In this document: positions 31,801-44,000 of the stretch, piece by piece | How the letters are laid out: every line of letters begins with the position of its first letter | How positions within the stretch are numbered: the stretch's first letter is position 1 | Assembly: GCF_000002075.1 (NCBI RefSeq) | Contig: NW_004797458.1 | Coordinates: forward strand, 535,065-599,064 | DNA: 64,000 bases | Source: Aplysia californica | Taxonomy: Eukaryota > Mollusca > Gastropoda > Aplysiida > Aplysiidae | Direction of reading: 5' to 3' | The notes under the pieces: model-generated | What the model was told of the DNA's origin: nothing | The model's input: only the letters and a program-made list of their open reading frames with translations | The model's database searches: none | Program-made: the position numbers and the translations under genes

Positions 31801-33229
31801 GGGTCCTCAGCTTGGTGTTGGACGGAGATGTACCAGAAATACGAAGGGGAAGGGCTCCGATGATGTCAATGGCCCCACGATTCGCAGCTGTCATCTTCAT
31901 GTTGACAGGGAGGAGATGACGGCGAGTGAGGCTCATCCTAGTCAAGAGTGCTACGCCCGCCAGGCACGACTGGCACGCAGTATCTACCATAGCTTGGTAC
32001 TTGACGGGAGAGTTGCTGCCTCTCAGAGATGGCGGGAAGCCGAGAGATTGGGCGTCTGAAGGCACTGCCTGGATGGTGACGTTCCCAAAAGACCGAGGGT
32101 CGGATGCTCGCTTCTCCCATGCCCTGCAAAACTCGTTGTATACATGATGGTCTAGGGATACAGAGTGCGCATTAGACACTGGTGTGGCGGAATCTGCACC
32201 GCATAGACTGTCAAAGGCGGCAGCAGAGTCATCCAGGGCATTGGTGGGGTTGCGATTCCGTGACGACTGTTGGCAGAGGTTGGCGAAATGATTGGATAGG
32301 CCACACCTGGTGCATCTTTTACCAAATGCCGGACACTTCTTCATACGTTCCTGTCTACCATTCCCATGGTCCAGTTTGCCGCAGTAATTGCAGGGGAACG
32401 CTTGGCCCTTACTGTGGAACAAGTTGCCCTGAGTGCTGAGCTTCCCACTGCGCTTGTAGGAGCTTGTGGCCACTGCCGTGGTGTAGGAGCAGCTATCAAC
32501 GAGGCGACTGGCTGACCTCTTGCCACTCTCCTTCGCCTCCACGTAGCAGAGTGCATCCTTAAGGGACATGTCCTGCTTTGACTCTCCTAATATGTCAAGT
32601 CGGATCTCCTCATCAATTAGACCTCGGATGAGGACGTCACGATTCATCATATCGCTATAGTCCACGCTGGGTTCGTGGACATCTGGAGGGCACCTAGGGC
32701 ATTTTATCTTGAAGTTGCAAACCCCAGCCTGGCCCCTGAGGCGGGCGGCGAAGGCTCTGACAGGCTCGTCCCGGTCTTGCTTCATTTGATGTAGCTGTAC
32801 TCGTGCTACCATGATGTTTTCCTGGCGCACCGCCAGGCTCTTGATGTTCTTTAGGACAGTGTCCTCTTCGCTGGAGGCTAGGGCGCCGAATGTCCTTGTG
32901 AGATCTTTTCATAGCGACTCATCGCAGCACTCGAGAAGCTGGAAGACGATGTCTGCACCAGTGAGGCGAGCCGCTTGTTTGTAGTCGGCCCACCGTTGGG
33001 TGAAGTATGACCACGCCTCGCTCGTTCCGGATGCAGACACTACAGGGCGTCGCACTTTCTCAGCCTTGGCTGCCGCAGTCGGTGCATTCGCTCGTGTTGC
33101 ATGGGCTGTGGTGGCGTGGATGTCAATGAGGCGTGTCAACACCTCGGTCGGCGTAGATGCAGGCCACTCCATGTCGCAGTCCGGGGCAGGGCAAGGGATG
33201 GTGGTCATGATGTATCTCTTATGTCTTCA

Positions 33230-33449
33230 TAAATAAATGTCAACACTCTCTGTGACTTGACGAGGACTTTAATAATCAAGCACAATGAAGACATACGTCA
33301 GACGATGCATGACTGGGACAGAAACGGAACAGAAATAAAGCAGATGAATATGATTGACAAATAAGGGAAATAATAATAATGGACACAAGGAACAGATACG
33401 AATGATGGCACATACATGTGGTCTTGTAGCTACTGAATGATATTCCTCT
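33230..33449 (-). repeat. 5' LTR of the Gypsy element
   Basis: 220 bp, near identical to 28587-28806; followed by the ATTTG duplication. Confidence 0.9.
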
Positions 33450-33990
33450 ATTTGGTCGTCTACAAAGATGCTACGGCTATTTAACTTTTCGAATCGAGCC
33501 GAACTACGCGGGTCGCCATTTTGTTTTGCCCGGAAGTTCTCGCGCTACTCCTCTCTCTCTCTCTCTCCACTGCCCACAGACAAAATTGTACGCTTTTAGT
33601 AGGCTAACAGTAGTAATGGAACGTTTGTTCACGGCACAGAATTCTACAATTTTTCTGTTATCACAGTGTAGAATTCTGTGTTTAAGGGTGAACGCAAAAT
33701 TGGTTGGCCTAGATCTAGATCTAGGCTATAACGGTGAACGCGCACCGGGTGAGAATAGCCAAAAGACTCGCCAGCACTATTCTCACCCAGGGTGAGAACA
33801 GAGGTGGCCTTTACCTAAACCATTCAAACTTTAGAAACTTTTTCATGAACACCTTAATCAGATATATGGTGAATTACAGCTTAAAAGAGTGAAAAATAGA
33901 AGAGTTATAAAGTGAAAACTGTTTTTGCCTCTCCTGAAAAATTTGCCTCGGTACCTGCGCAGGACCATTCGTCGTTTGCCCTTACGACGG

Positions 33991-34805
33991 CAGAGTGGGC
34001 GTCATCGCTTGGCTTGAAGTTGAAGGGAATGGCAGGCACTGAGTGACGAGTGAGTCAAATCTCTCTGTCTCTGTGTGACAGGATGTTTGTAACCATTATT
34101 CTGTTTTACCATCAACAAACCGACGTATTTATGAAGATACTTCACAAGAGTATAAAAGGGGTCTTCGTTTACATCATGTATCAACATTCTAGCCTTTATC
34201 ACATTGTCTCTCTATCCAATTTGATCACCCAGAGTTTCCGGATGAATGCGAAATTTTACTTCAATTAATTGTTTCGTTCAATTAATCAATGACGACGGAC
34301 TTTTAACTTGTGTGTAACTAGCAAAGCAAAACAAATATAGAGTAATGTCCCCTTACTTGCAACTATTTTCCTTGGCCTGAGGTGGGTTACCTTACATCCT
34401 TGTACTTAGTTTAGTGAGGGCGAGGGGATATAAATTCGCCTTTATCGGGGGATAACAGAAGCCTCTGTTTTTAAAACTTATTATAACATTTATCATGTAG
34501 ATTTATCTCTGATCCGTTACTATAGAAGGCTTTATCTGCTCCCTATTTTTCTGTTATTTCAAACATCTTCTACGGTTTTGTTGCGAAAGTCTGTCAACAA
34601 TTAAAATTAAAAGTGTCAACCAGTCACAAAAAGTAGATCAGTTTGTTCTTCCAGGGCCAAGTTCCATTGAACGAAACTGAAACTAAGACTTGGACTTGAT
34701 AATTAAATTGGGGTTCTCTCTCAACGGCCCTCATCTAGGCCTAGTGGATCTTTATTTATCTGTGTCTGTCTGGGGGAATTCTTCCATCTAGATCAGGTGA
34801 GACAA

Positions 34806-34842
<37 letters not shown>

Positions 34843-35030
34843 CAACTCAAATCAAAATTATCTGCCCGCGTGCCGGGCACGAAACTTGAAGATGTGCTGA
34901 CCATCGTGGTTTGCTGTCGACCACTACTACAGTCATGTTTAATTGACAACATAGTCTAGAATCTAGATGTAGTCTAGTCTTACTTTTTTTCAGTAGGCCT
35001 ACGCATCTCTGAAAATAAAATGTATTATAA
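33991..35030. other. Gene-free stretch
   Basis: No exon seen. It contains a GT then GA microsatellite at 34808-34842 and otherwise AT-rich unique-looking sequence. Confidence 0.45.
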
Positions 35031-35039
35031 TATCGAAGT

Positions 35040-36115
35040 GGCTAGCCATATTAAGATCTCTAATTTTGTTTGGCCCTATCATCTAGAATCTAGATCTAGA
35101 TCTAGATCTAGATTAGATATTAGATCTAGAACCTGTTGAGTACGCAGGTCTCATTAGAGTAATTATTCAGGTTTAAAATACATCATGATGCAAGTCAGTA
35201 AGGCACATTTTGGCTTCGAAGTGGCTAGCCGTACTGACTTAAGTACGGCTAGACTGCCAGTCTAGCCGTACTTAGATCTAGATCTAGGTTTGGCCCAATC
35301 GACTCAATCCTGTTAAGTACACAGGTCTCATGAGATCTAGATCTAGTTATTATTCAGGTTCAAATACACATGCAAGTCAGTAAGGCACCTTTTGGTTTTG
35401 TCTGAAATACAAATACTTTAGGCATTGCAAACTAAAATTTTCATTTACAATTCAGCCATCAATATTAAGTACAGCTAGACTGACAGTCTAGTCGTCCTTA
35501 AGTACGGCTAGCCTGGCTGTCTACCCGTACTTAAGTACGGCTAGACAAGAAGTCTAGCCGTACTTATCTTAGGCCCTATTTACATTAGAAAACAGGAGGT
35601 TTAAAATACATGCACTGTCATTAAGGAACCTGGTTTTGTCTCAAATACAAATACTTTAGGTACTGCACACTAAAAATGTATATTTACAATTCAGTAGGCC
35701 TATTTTTTGTAAATGGTCAGTCTAGCCATCATATTAAGAATAAGTACGGCTAGACTGCCAGTCTAGCCGTCATTAAGTACGGCTAGCCTCTTCCTTTTGG
35801 CTTTGTCTGAAATACAAATACTTCAGTCTAGCCGTACCTAGACTCTCAGTCTAGCCGTACTTAAGTACGGCTATACACTTCGATATTTTAAAGTACGGCT
35901 AGCCTGGCCGTCTAGCCGTCCTTAAGTATGGCTAGCCTAGCCGTCTAGCCATACTTAAGTATGGCTAGCCAAGAAGCCTTAAGTACCGCTAGCCTGCCAG
36001 TCTAGCCGTACTTGACTATAATAATCTTAGGCCCTATTAACATTAGAAAACAGGTCTCATTTGATCTAGTAATTATTCAGGTTTAAAATACGTGCACTGT
36101 CATTAAGGCAACAGT
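35040..36115 (+). repeat. Palindrome-bearing tandem repeat array 2
   Basis: At least four units of about 180-280 bp with the blocks CACAGGTCTCAT, TAATTATTCAGGTTTAAAAT, CAGTAAGGCACCTTTTGG and ATACAAATACTTTAGG, separated by clusters of TCTAGCCGTACTT/AAGTACGGCTAGA palindromes (for example 35264-35279, 35470-35575, 35740-35790, 35825-36005). Orientation is the same as array 1. Confidence 0.85.
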
Positions 36116-36225
36116 AAGAGACATTCTCTTCGCCGATGATGCTGCTCTTGTTGCTCACAATGAATCAACCCTACAAACAATGATGGACCTATCAGTTGAA
36201 CTCTGCTTCTCCGAACGGCAATCTG
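36112..36225 (+). mobile_element. LINE reverse transcriptase fragment (FADD box)
   Basis: Encodes TVRDILFADDAALVAHNEST then LQTMMDLSVELCFSE, the catalytic FADD motif and following helix of an RTE-like reverse transcriptase. It starts exactly where the repeat array stops and is only about 35 codons long. Confidence 0.65.
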
Positions 36226-36732
36226 AGCTCAAAGCTGTGAATAGAATTAAAAATCCAAGTTCCAGGACAACAAAGGGTTATAACTATCTAAAGATAGTCT
36301 GAACCCGCTTTATTTGGCGAGAAAGACTAGAAATTAAGTAGAGAAAAGTCAAAACCCTTCCAAAGGGAACAAAAGTCAGTCATTCAAAGTAACAGTGATC
36401 TAAAACAAAAACTTTTCCAACAGCATACTTTATATGATATTCAAATAAAATCAGGACAAAACAATGCATATTCTGATAGTGTTAGACAAGCAACACTCCT
36501 TCTACAGTATTGAGGTTGGAGTCCGAACAGCCATGGGAGGCTCTATTCAGACTTGAGTCCGAATAGCCACTTCGGAAAGGTAAACCAAACCGGTGGGATG
36601 ACCCAAGATGATACAAACTGTATGAAAAATAAAGCTTTTAACTTGCCGCCAATGTAGTTCTTTTTAGGACGAGGGTGGTATGGGTTCTTTTCTTCTTAAA
36701 AATAAAAATCTAGCTGCATTATTTTGGACATA

Positions 36733-37567
36733 CAGTCAAACTGTGCCGCCTATCTAGGGATGAGCATGAAGTTGGCAGTACATGGTGGCTGGCGGTATAA
36801 CAGGATAAAACCAATTGTCATCTTGAATAGTGGTAGAGACAAAATGTTACCAGTCTTTACTTATCTGGATGACATATCTTTCTTGCATTATTGCCTTGCG
36901 CATGGGAAACCGAACTGTAGAAAACGTCATGTTATAACTTAAATAAATTCAAATGATTAATTTCTGCATGATCAGAAACTAGGCTATTATGTAATGTCAA
37001 TGACCCGGTAGATGTATTTTTTTTCTTTAACAAACCTGATACTCGTCAGTCCTTGGGACGCTTCGGACACTTTAAAGTATTGTGAGTCCTCACAATTTTA
37101 TCCTCATGGGCGCCCGTCAGCCTTTTGGTTATTGTGCCGACATCTGGTGATGCCAGATATTTTGCCTACAGGCAACTTTGGAGTTTCTCCAGGCGGTTTT
37201 GAAATTTAATTGCAGTTTTTAAATAAAATATTGAGCGAAGTTGTTAATAGCATTTTCATAATCAGGAGCAAATTAAATGCTAGAAATAGGCCGAATTCGC
37301 AGAGACATGTGTTTGGCAGAGATTATCAAGCGCCCAGGTGTGTGTCGTGCACCATGTGTAGTGTGTACCTCTGGTGGCTAATTTGCTGGTGGTACAGTGG
37401 CGCAAATTTACTTTAGTTTAAAGGGACTGAACAAGTCAGATAGTTAGCACATGGCAGTGTAAAGGCGCAAATGCTATGTTTAAGATGACCCTTTTCTTAC
37501 ATTGGCAAAACCTGGCGGTAAGTGGGACTGGCGTTACAACGAGGGGTGGTACAACGAGATTTGACTG
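36733..37567. mobile_element. Pogo-type MITE, complete
   Basis: Termini CAGTCAAACTG and (reverse) CAGTCAAATCTCG are flanked by TA on both sides (36731-36732 and 37568-37569). 835 bp, with subterminal GGCGGTA repeats near both ends and no transposase. Confidence 0.7.
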
Positions 37568-37569
37568 TA

Positions 37570-38563
37570 TTTTGAAAGCATGGAATGTTTCATCTGAAAT
37601 TCCTGTGGGAAGAGAGTTACAATTGTATAAAATCAAATTTCGAAAGAAAAGTGATGCTACAAGGGTTTTTGTTACATTTTTGGACAAGTAATCTATGATG
37701 TTGCTGCTTTCTTCTTTAATTTGAAAGGTAAGATTTTGACAAAGTGGAGATGAAAGCAGCTGACAAAACAGGACTAGAGGTGAAAGGAGAAATTTTCAAG
37801 GTGAAAAGAAACATTTTCAGAGAGCAATTTTTTTACACTGTCTGGTTTTGAACATGTGACCTTTTGAATGAGTGGCAAACACTGTACAGGCTAGACCACA
37901 GCATCCCTGAATGTAAATGCAGTAACTGTGAACCCGTTTTCTCAGTTCTTACTCTTTTGCATTTTGTTACTTCATAAGTAATATTTCAGCTTCTGGAAAG
38001 ATTGTTGAAAAATTTAAAATGTGTGTAATAATCAGGAAGATCCCAGCTTTCAGAAAAGCACAAAAATATACCGGCTCTCATTTGTCAGTTGCCTCATGTG
38101 TCATTCTTTATTTTTATCCTTTTTCATTGTTGTGTGCATTTTGTTGTCTTTTTACTTGTTTTAAAAGGTTTTTTTTCTTCTTTATGGTTTTTATCAATGT
38201 TATTAGATATTTAAAAGATAAACTTTATTGATCCGCGAGGGAAATTTTTTTTTATCTACCATAATGAAATGTTATTATTTTCATTCAGTCAGATGAACTG
38301 AAATTATTGCATTGGGTTGAAAAATGAGAGCTGACAATTTATTTTTCTAGCAAAATTGCATTTGAATATATTTGACTTTTAAAAAATGAGAATTCTGTTG
38401 GATACTGCTCTGGGTCGTGTTGCATCTGATTTGTTTAAATTTTAGCTTGTCATGATGTATTTTTCCAGAAAGTTAAGATTTTTTTCTATGTTTCCCATTA
38501 GAAGGGGGTTAGATCATTGTAAACTAACATGCAGCTATCTTTTTCCATTCTTCTGCTTATTAG
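37570..38563. other. Upstream flank of the RING-H2 gene
   Basis: No coding exon recognised. An AAACTTTATTGATCCGCGAG + GGAAATT sequence at 38218-38248 looks like a retroposon 3' tail common in animal genomes. The promoter and first noncoding exon of the next gene were not located. Confidence 0.4.
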
Positions 38564-39232
38564 GGAAAAAGTCTTTCAAACTAATAGCAAAGATGGATGA
38601 GGAGGAAGCACCTTCACAAGAAGCTTTCAGGAATGTGATCATAAGACCGAACCGCAGTGACTACAACAACTGGGTCTCCCAAAGTAGGAGAAATGATGGG
38701 TCAAATGTTGATGGTGAGCCACCACGATCGAATGGGGCAACATCCGGACGAACTGCTAACAATGGCATTGGTCAGTTATCAAATAACCTGTCCAGCAATA
38801 TGGTTGTGAGTGAGGCGGGCGATGCAGATGGTATAAGTCAACCCAGTAGAAGAGTGCAGAATCTAAACTCAAACTCATCAAATGGCAGTAGAAACTCTCA
38901 ACCTGTGGCTACTACTAGGCTGCGTCATCGAAGGGGACGTGCCTCGGGAAATTCTGAATCCTTTGCGGGTCCAAGGACAGAGCGAGCACAAGCTAACTCA
39001 GTCGCAAGGAACTCGTCTCCCACAAGACATACTCAGATGCGTGGAACACGTGCTCGGTTAGTTCACCCTAGGTCCAACAACCAGAGAGCAGCTGAGCGTA
39101 ATCTTAACCCTGAACCAGAACTACTGGGATCTGTGATGATTTCTTCTAGGCCACAGCTTGAGAGAGAACGTTTCATCTCACCCCTGTCGCTGGGGGAAGG
39201 TACAGACGATAACCCGTTCCTGTTGTCTCCGG
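38564..39232 (+). CDS. RING-H2 gene exon 1 (first coding exon)
   Basis: Acceptor CTTATTAG at 38563, ATG at 38593 in an AAAGATGGA context, donor CCGG|gtaagt at 39232 (phase 1). The reading frame is open further upstream but that sequence is polypyrimidine-rich intron, so the ATG of [12 protein letters not shown] is preferred. Encodes the disordered N-terminal 213 residues. Confidence 0.8.
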
Positions 39233-40828
39233 GTAAGTTTCTTCTTTGTCGCATCTTTTATTGTGTAGTTGTCTACTTATGTTATGGTGGGTCAGCTGTC
39301 TGATCAATTTTGTTGTGCTGTCCAATGATAACCCTTGTTTGAATCCCCAACCGTGGGCGGTTGTTGGGTGCTCTGGTTTGATTTGCTCCTGGTTCTTTCC
39401 TATGCTATGCGACATCTAAATTATTGTACTTATCTCCCCTCCTTTTTTGTGTTTGTTACTCTCTTATAAAGGCCCTAATCTTCTGCCCTTTTATGACCTT
39501 ATTGTGCTGCAAGTGCTGTAACACTTTTACAAAAACTAAACTGAAAAGAATCCTCAACTAGTACTTTTTCAAACTTTGATTGTTTGGGTTCTCCACTCTC
39601 TTGGCACAGTTCTTTCAGAGAGACGGTTTAAATCTAGCGTTCAAGCATCTTAATTTAATAAGCTTACAGATCGAAAGGATGGTTTAACCCCAACCGTACC
39701 ATACCTTCATCATACAGAAAATAATTGATCTTGATTGTATTTTAAAACACTATTCAATATTTAATACTGAAGACAGATTTTCAAATCTTCTCTCCTCCTT
39801 TCTCCTCTCCTGCCTTCTCTTTCCCATAACTGCCTAGTAAAAGTTGTTCCCGCATCTGATCCGGACATTTAGGATTGCCTTGTTAGTGAGACAACTTCCT
39901 GGGTCTTCTGCATATTGTGGTAGGATGGCCAGTTCCTTTCCATGCCGCCTTTACTCCCCCAACTCAAAGTCAGGTACCCATAACTGCTGGGTGGGCAGGA
40001 AGGGGAAAAAAAAAAATGTGTGTCTGAAACGAGGCTCGAACCTGGACTTTTTGTTCCGGAGATGAGTGCACTGACCGCTCCACCACCTCACCCTCAGTTG
40101 CCTAGTAGTACATTAAAAAAACCTATGTAAATTCATTTTTGAGGGTATTAGTTTGAGAAGCTGTTTTCATGTGAGAAAATATATATTATTCTCTAGTTGT
40201 GCTCCTCACAGTGTTACTGATGATGAAGAAAAATTATGACCTTTCAAGACTGGATCTGCAAATAGTATTTGAATGAAGCTCACAAGTCTGTGGGTAGAAT
40301 CTGTTCTTTGGTACTGAGAAATTGACAGCTATGCTTTTACATTTATTTTGTCCTTTCATTTAAGAAATATTTTTTTAATTTTATTTTTTTCCCCTCCTTT
40401 TTCCTTTTTGATTTATTCTTCTTTCATAGCACTTTCTATTATTACTATTATGCACTTGTTAATATTCTGACATCACTTTCACACTTTCACATTACATAAG
40501 CACTCACAAGTAAACATTTATCAGACGCACACATATATACACAGGCGCCTATGGTGTAGTGGTTATGCGTTTAACTGTCGTATGCAGAAGACTTGAGTTC
40601 AAATCTGGAGTTGGGAGATTTTTTTTACAGAATATGTCGGTCTCTCTGCTGAGATGTTGTACCCCTCTCGGCCCGCGTTGGCCTGATAGGCACGATCAGA
40701 GGCCCACATCCTAAATGATCTAACTTGTTTCATGGTGGGTGTAAAATCACCTACACTGTGCACACACCCAGGTGCAAACGGAATTGGGAGCACGCATGCA
40801 CACACACACGCATGCATGCACGCACGCA

Positions 40829-40865
<37 letters not shown>

Positions 40866-40881
40866 CACTCAAACATGTATC

Positions 40882-40946
<65 letters not shown>

Positions 40947-40984
40947 TCTCCCTCTCTCCCTCTCTCCCTCCCTCCCTCCCTCCC

Positions 40985-41033
<49 letters not shown>

Positions 41034-44000
41034 TATGTTTCATTCAATATTACTGTCTCTCTCTTTCACACTCACACACACACATATACATGTACCCACA
41101 CACGCACACACACACACACACATGTACACGCACGCACACACACACACAAACACCAACAAAAACAAACACTCTGACAAACACACACTGACAAACACCAACA
41201 AACATAAATACTCAAACACTCCAGTGAAGAACATAGAGGGGTCAGATGTACAGTCTGACAAGTTGAAATGACAAGTGTTCACTCTATCAGTCTGTCTCTT
41301 CTCTCTTCTCTATCAGCTTGTCACTGATAAGATCTGTGATAGCTGTGTGTTGGCTAAAGAGACCTGAGCTTTTGACTTGAGCTCTTGTTAAATTAAAAAA
41401 AAATATTGTTTTGTTTTGTTTTTGTTTTTTAAACATTCATGTGTGCTAGGAACTCAGAGGTCTGGTTGCCACTTTACTAAAATAATAACACATTTTCAAA
41501 ACACCAGCTTTGAACATAAAGAGAAAGAATCAAAAGAGAATGAAATGTGTGTTATGTGAATGGCAAGCAACATATGTTATGATAAAAATACAAGAGCAGT
41601 GATTTCGTTCTGCTGACATGACACATGTATATAGAAAAACTGCTTGAGTTTTGTGTTTAAGCTTTTTCGCGTAAAACATTGATTATTTCAGTCAGAAAGG
41701 TTACCGGACATTTAGAAAAACTTTTTGGCTGGCTGGGCTAGGGAAAAAGGGAGGCTCAAAACATACTCCTCTTTCTTTTTCTCATAGCATGCATCTCCCA
41801 CGACATGTGGTTGTGAACTAAAAACTCAGACCAAAAGCACAATCACAAACTAGGTGCTGTTACTTTTTGTCAAGAAGGAGGATCAGACTGTGAGTGTACA
41901 TAAATTGGATGATAGCTGTTCTTGAGAAGACAAAAGGTCCTTTGGTGTTGACAAAACTTGTCGTCATGGCATGTGCTAGTTGGTCATGTCACTGCCACTG
42001 TCATTGTCACTGTCACTGTCACTGTCAATGTGCTTGCATTTCAAGGCGACGACGTTTGGGTATTCATACAAGTAAGTTTTCTGCTATTTTAAGTTACTAT
42101 GTGGGCGGTTGGCGGGTGTTCTGGTGTGGTGTGTTCCTTCTTTCCTATCCGCCATCTGTCGTCTTTTTCTCCCCCTCCTTTTTTGTGCTTGTTACTCCCT
42201 TGTAAAACCTCTATCTAATCTTTGGCTCTTCTATGATCTTATTGTTTTGCAAGTGCCGTAAAACGTAAAACTCATATGAACAGAAAAAAAGGTTAGTATA
42301 ACATGTTTATATGAGTCTTCCTTCTGTGTTTGTTGGATGTTTTGATTCTAATTTGTCAATGTCAGCTGAGGTTAATCATCTGACCAGTTACATGTACTTC
42401 TCCTTCAGGTGTCAGGTCTGTAGCAGACATTGACGATCATAGTACCCCATTCCTTCCTGTAGTCTGTTTTCTTGATTAGCTCGGTTTTTCTCCCTGTGTT
42501 ATTCGTTGCAAAGTTGTTCAGGCCCTATTCCATTTGATCTATTTGCGTGGCCAACGAGTCCCAATTGTCATTTTCTGATAGTTCTGATAATGGATCTTTC
42601 ACATCCTGCCATTTGGAGTACTTCTCTTTATCTGTTCGTTTTCCTCTCTTACCATGAGATTCTGAGTATATTCTCCTTAGTTACCACATATCAGCGGCCT
42701 CCAGTCTTCTCTCTGTCTTTATTTAGAGTCCAGCTCTCGCATCCATACAAAAAGATACACAGTCGAACCTGCCTTAACGGAATCCTGTATAAAACGGAAT
42801 CTCCCCGCTCCCCCCTTGATATACATGTATTCCTCTTTATTTACCTGTATAAAACGGAAACCTGTCCAACGCGGAAACGGAAAGAAAAATCCGCTCCCTT
42901 CCGAGGGTTTCACCTGTCTAAGACGGAAAATGCTTTGCCCGCTCAGCCCTGATTTGAAACAAAACTCGCAAATTTGGTTCCGACGGCTCTAACCTTCACG
43001 CTATGGCCATGCCACTGGGCGAGGAAGGGGAGTAGGGGTGCAATTTGGGGGTAGATGTGACCCCATCATGTGAGCCCTGAGTGATGCAGATGGTCAGTGT
43101 AGTGTGGGTGTGAAATCTCACGACTTCCCGTGAGAGTGTTCGAGTAGCGAGCCACTACGAAAACTTTCCTGGGTAGCCAGAAGCCAGAGGTGTGAAATTA
43201 GATTGACCAATGCCTGCCACCCTGATCGTACAGCCAGCCGAGAAAAAAGTTCCTTGAATCATTGTTACAGGATGGCAGTGAGGGGTGGCATTGGTGGGTG
43301 GGGCTAAGGGTGGAATCAAAGGAGAGGTCAAACAGTGGTCCTATGAAAGGCAAGCACTGGTGGTAAATATAAGTAAGACTGACGCATGACATTATAAGAC
43401 AGGATAGCAATTGAGAGGTGTGAAGTTTTGACCACTGCTTGCCGATCGGACAAGCGATCCTTGATCCCACCGACTGGACCTTTGAACCCCCCCTCCCAAA
43501 CGTCCATCTCCCCCTAAATTCCCCTGTCTAAGACGGAAAATGTCTAAGACGGAATTTTTTTCTGGCTCCCTTGCGATTCCGTCTTACACAGGTTCGACTG
43601 TATACATATGCTTTTGTTGATGGCCTATGCTCCACTCTTGGGAGTTAAAAAGGGCTAGAGAGAGAAATGATTTCAGGGTTCTTATTTTTGTGTTCATTGT
43701 TTTGTTTCTATTTGAGAGGATAGGTTTCATCATGCTTAAAGTTTCTTTAGATATTGCATTCCTCTCTTTTATCTCTGTGTCGCTCTTTGCATCTGGTGCA
43801 ATTGTGCAACCAAGGTATTTAAACTGTTGACCTGTTTTATTCTTTTGTTCTTACATGTTGTATCAACGGGGTACTGTAGTTTGTTAGTTACATGTACTTA
43901 GAAAAGGAAAAAAATCAACATGATTAATAAGTCATTTAATCAATAACTAAGAATACTGCCTTATTAATAAATTGTAGCTTAATTTTATTGAGACTTGATT

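Larger units (their letters stand above)
28587..33449 (-). mobile_element. Ty3/Gypsy LTR retrotransposon, young, near complete
   Basis: 4.86 kb on the minus strand, with 220-bp LTRs at 28587-28806 and 33230-33449 that differ at about one base, and a 5-bp target duplication ATTTG at 28582-28586 and 33450-33454. A G-rich polypurine tract lies directly inside the 3' LTR. Parts in minus-strand order: gag with CCHC zinc knuckles (about 33.2-32.2 kb), aspartic protease (near 32.0-31.9 kb), reverse transcriptase and RNase H (about 31.6-30.5 kb), integrase with an HHCC zinc finger and DGGPEF core motif (about 30.4-29.0 kb). That is the Ty3/Gypsy order. It is broken, with only a few (about three to five) breaks, and the LTR identity implies a very recent insertion. 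Lineage within Gypsy is not assigned. Confidence 0.9.
28119..33985. mobile_element. Inverted-repeat element, GTAAGGG family (C), split by an LTR element
   Basis: GTAAGGGAGAACGACGAATG at 28119 is matched by the reverse terminus ATTCGTCGTTTGCCCTTAC at 33985. Both ends carry nearby 25-bp palindromes made of CTATTCTCACC and GGTGAGAATAG (28173-28197 and 33768-33792). Without the Gypsy insertion it would be about 1 kb. No transposase seen. Confidence 0.5.

Noticed and set aside
28928-33208. Host protease or polymerase genes on the minus strand
   Set aside because: All domains fall within the LTR-bounded Ty3/Gypsy element.
40552-40606. Possible tRNA genes at 4129, 40552 and (minus) 40085
   Set aside because: Only A- and B-boxes are tRNA-like; stems do not close and long repeat bodies follow. 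Called SINEs.
40725-41282. Long Ser/Leu/His/Thr-rich open frames
   Set aside because: They translate CA and CT microsatellites in several frames; no domain or splice context.
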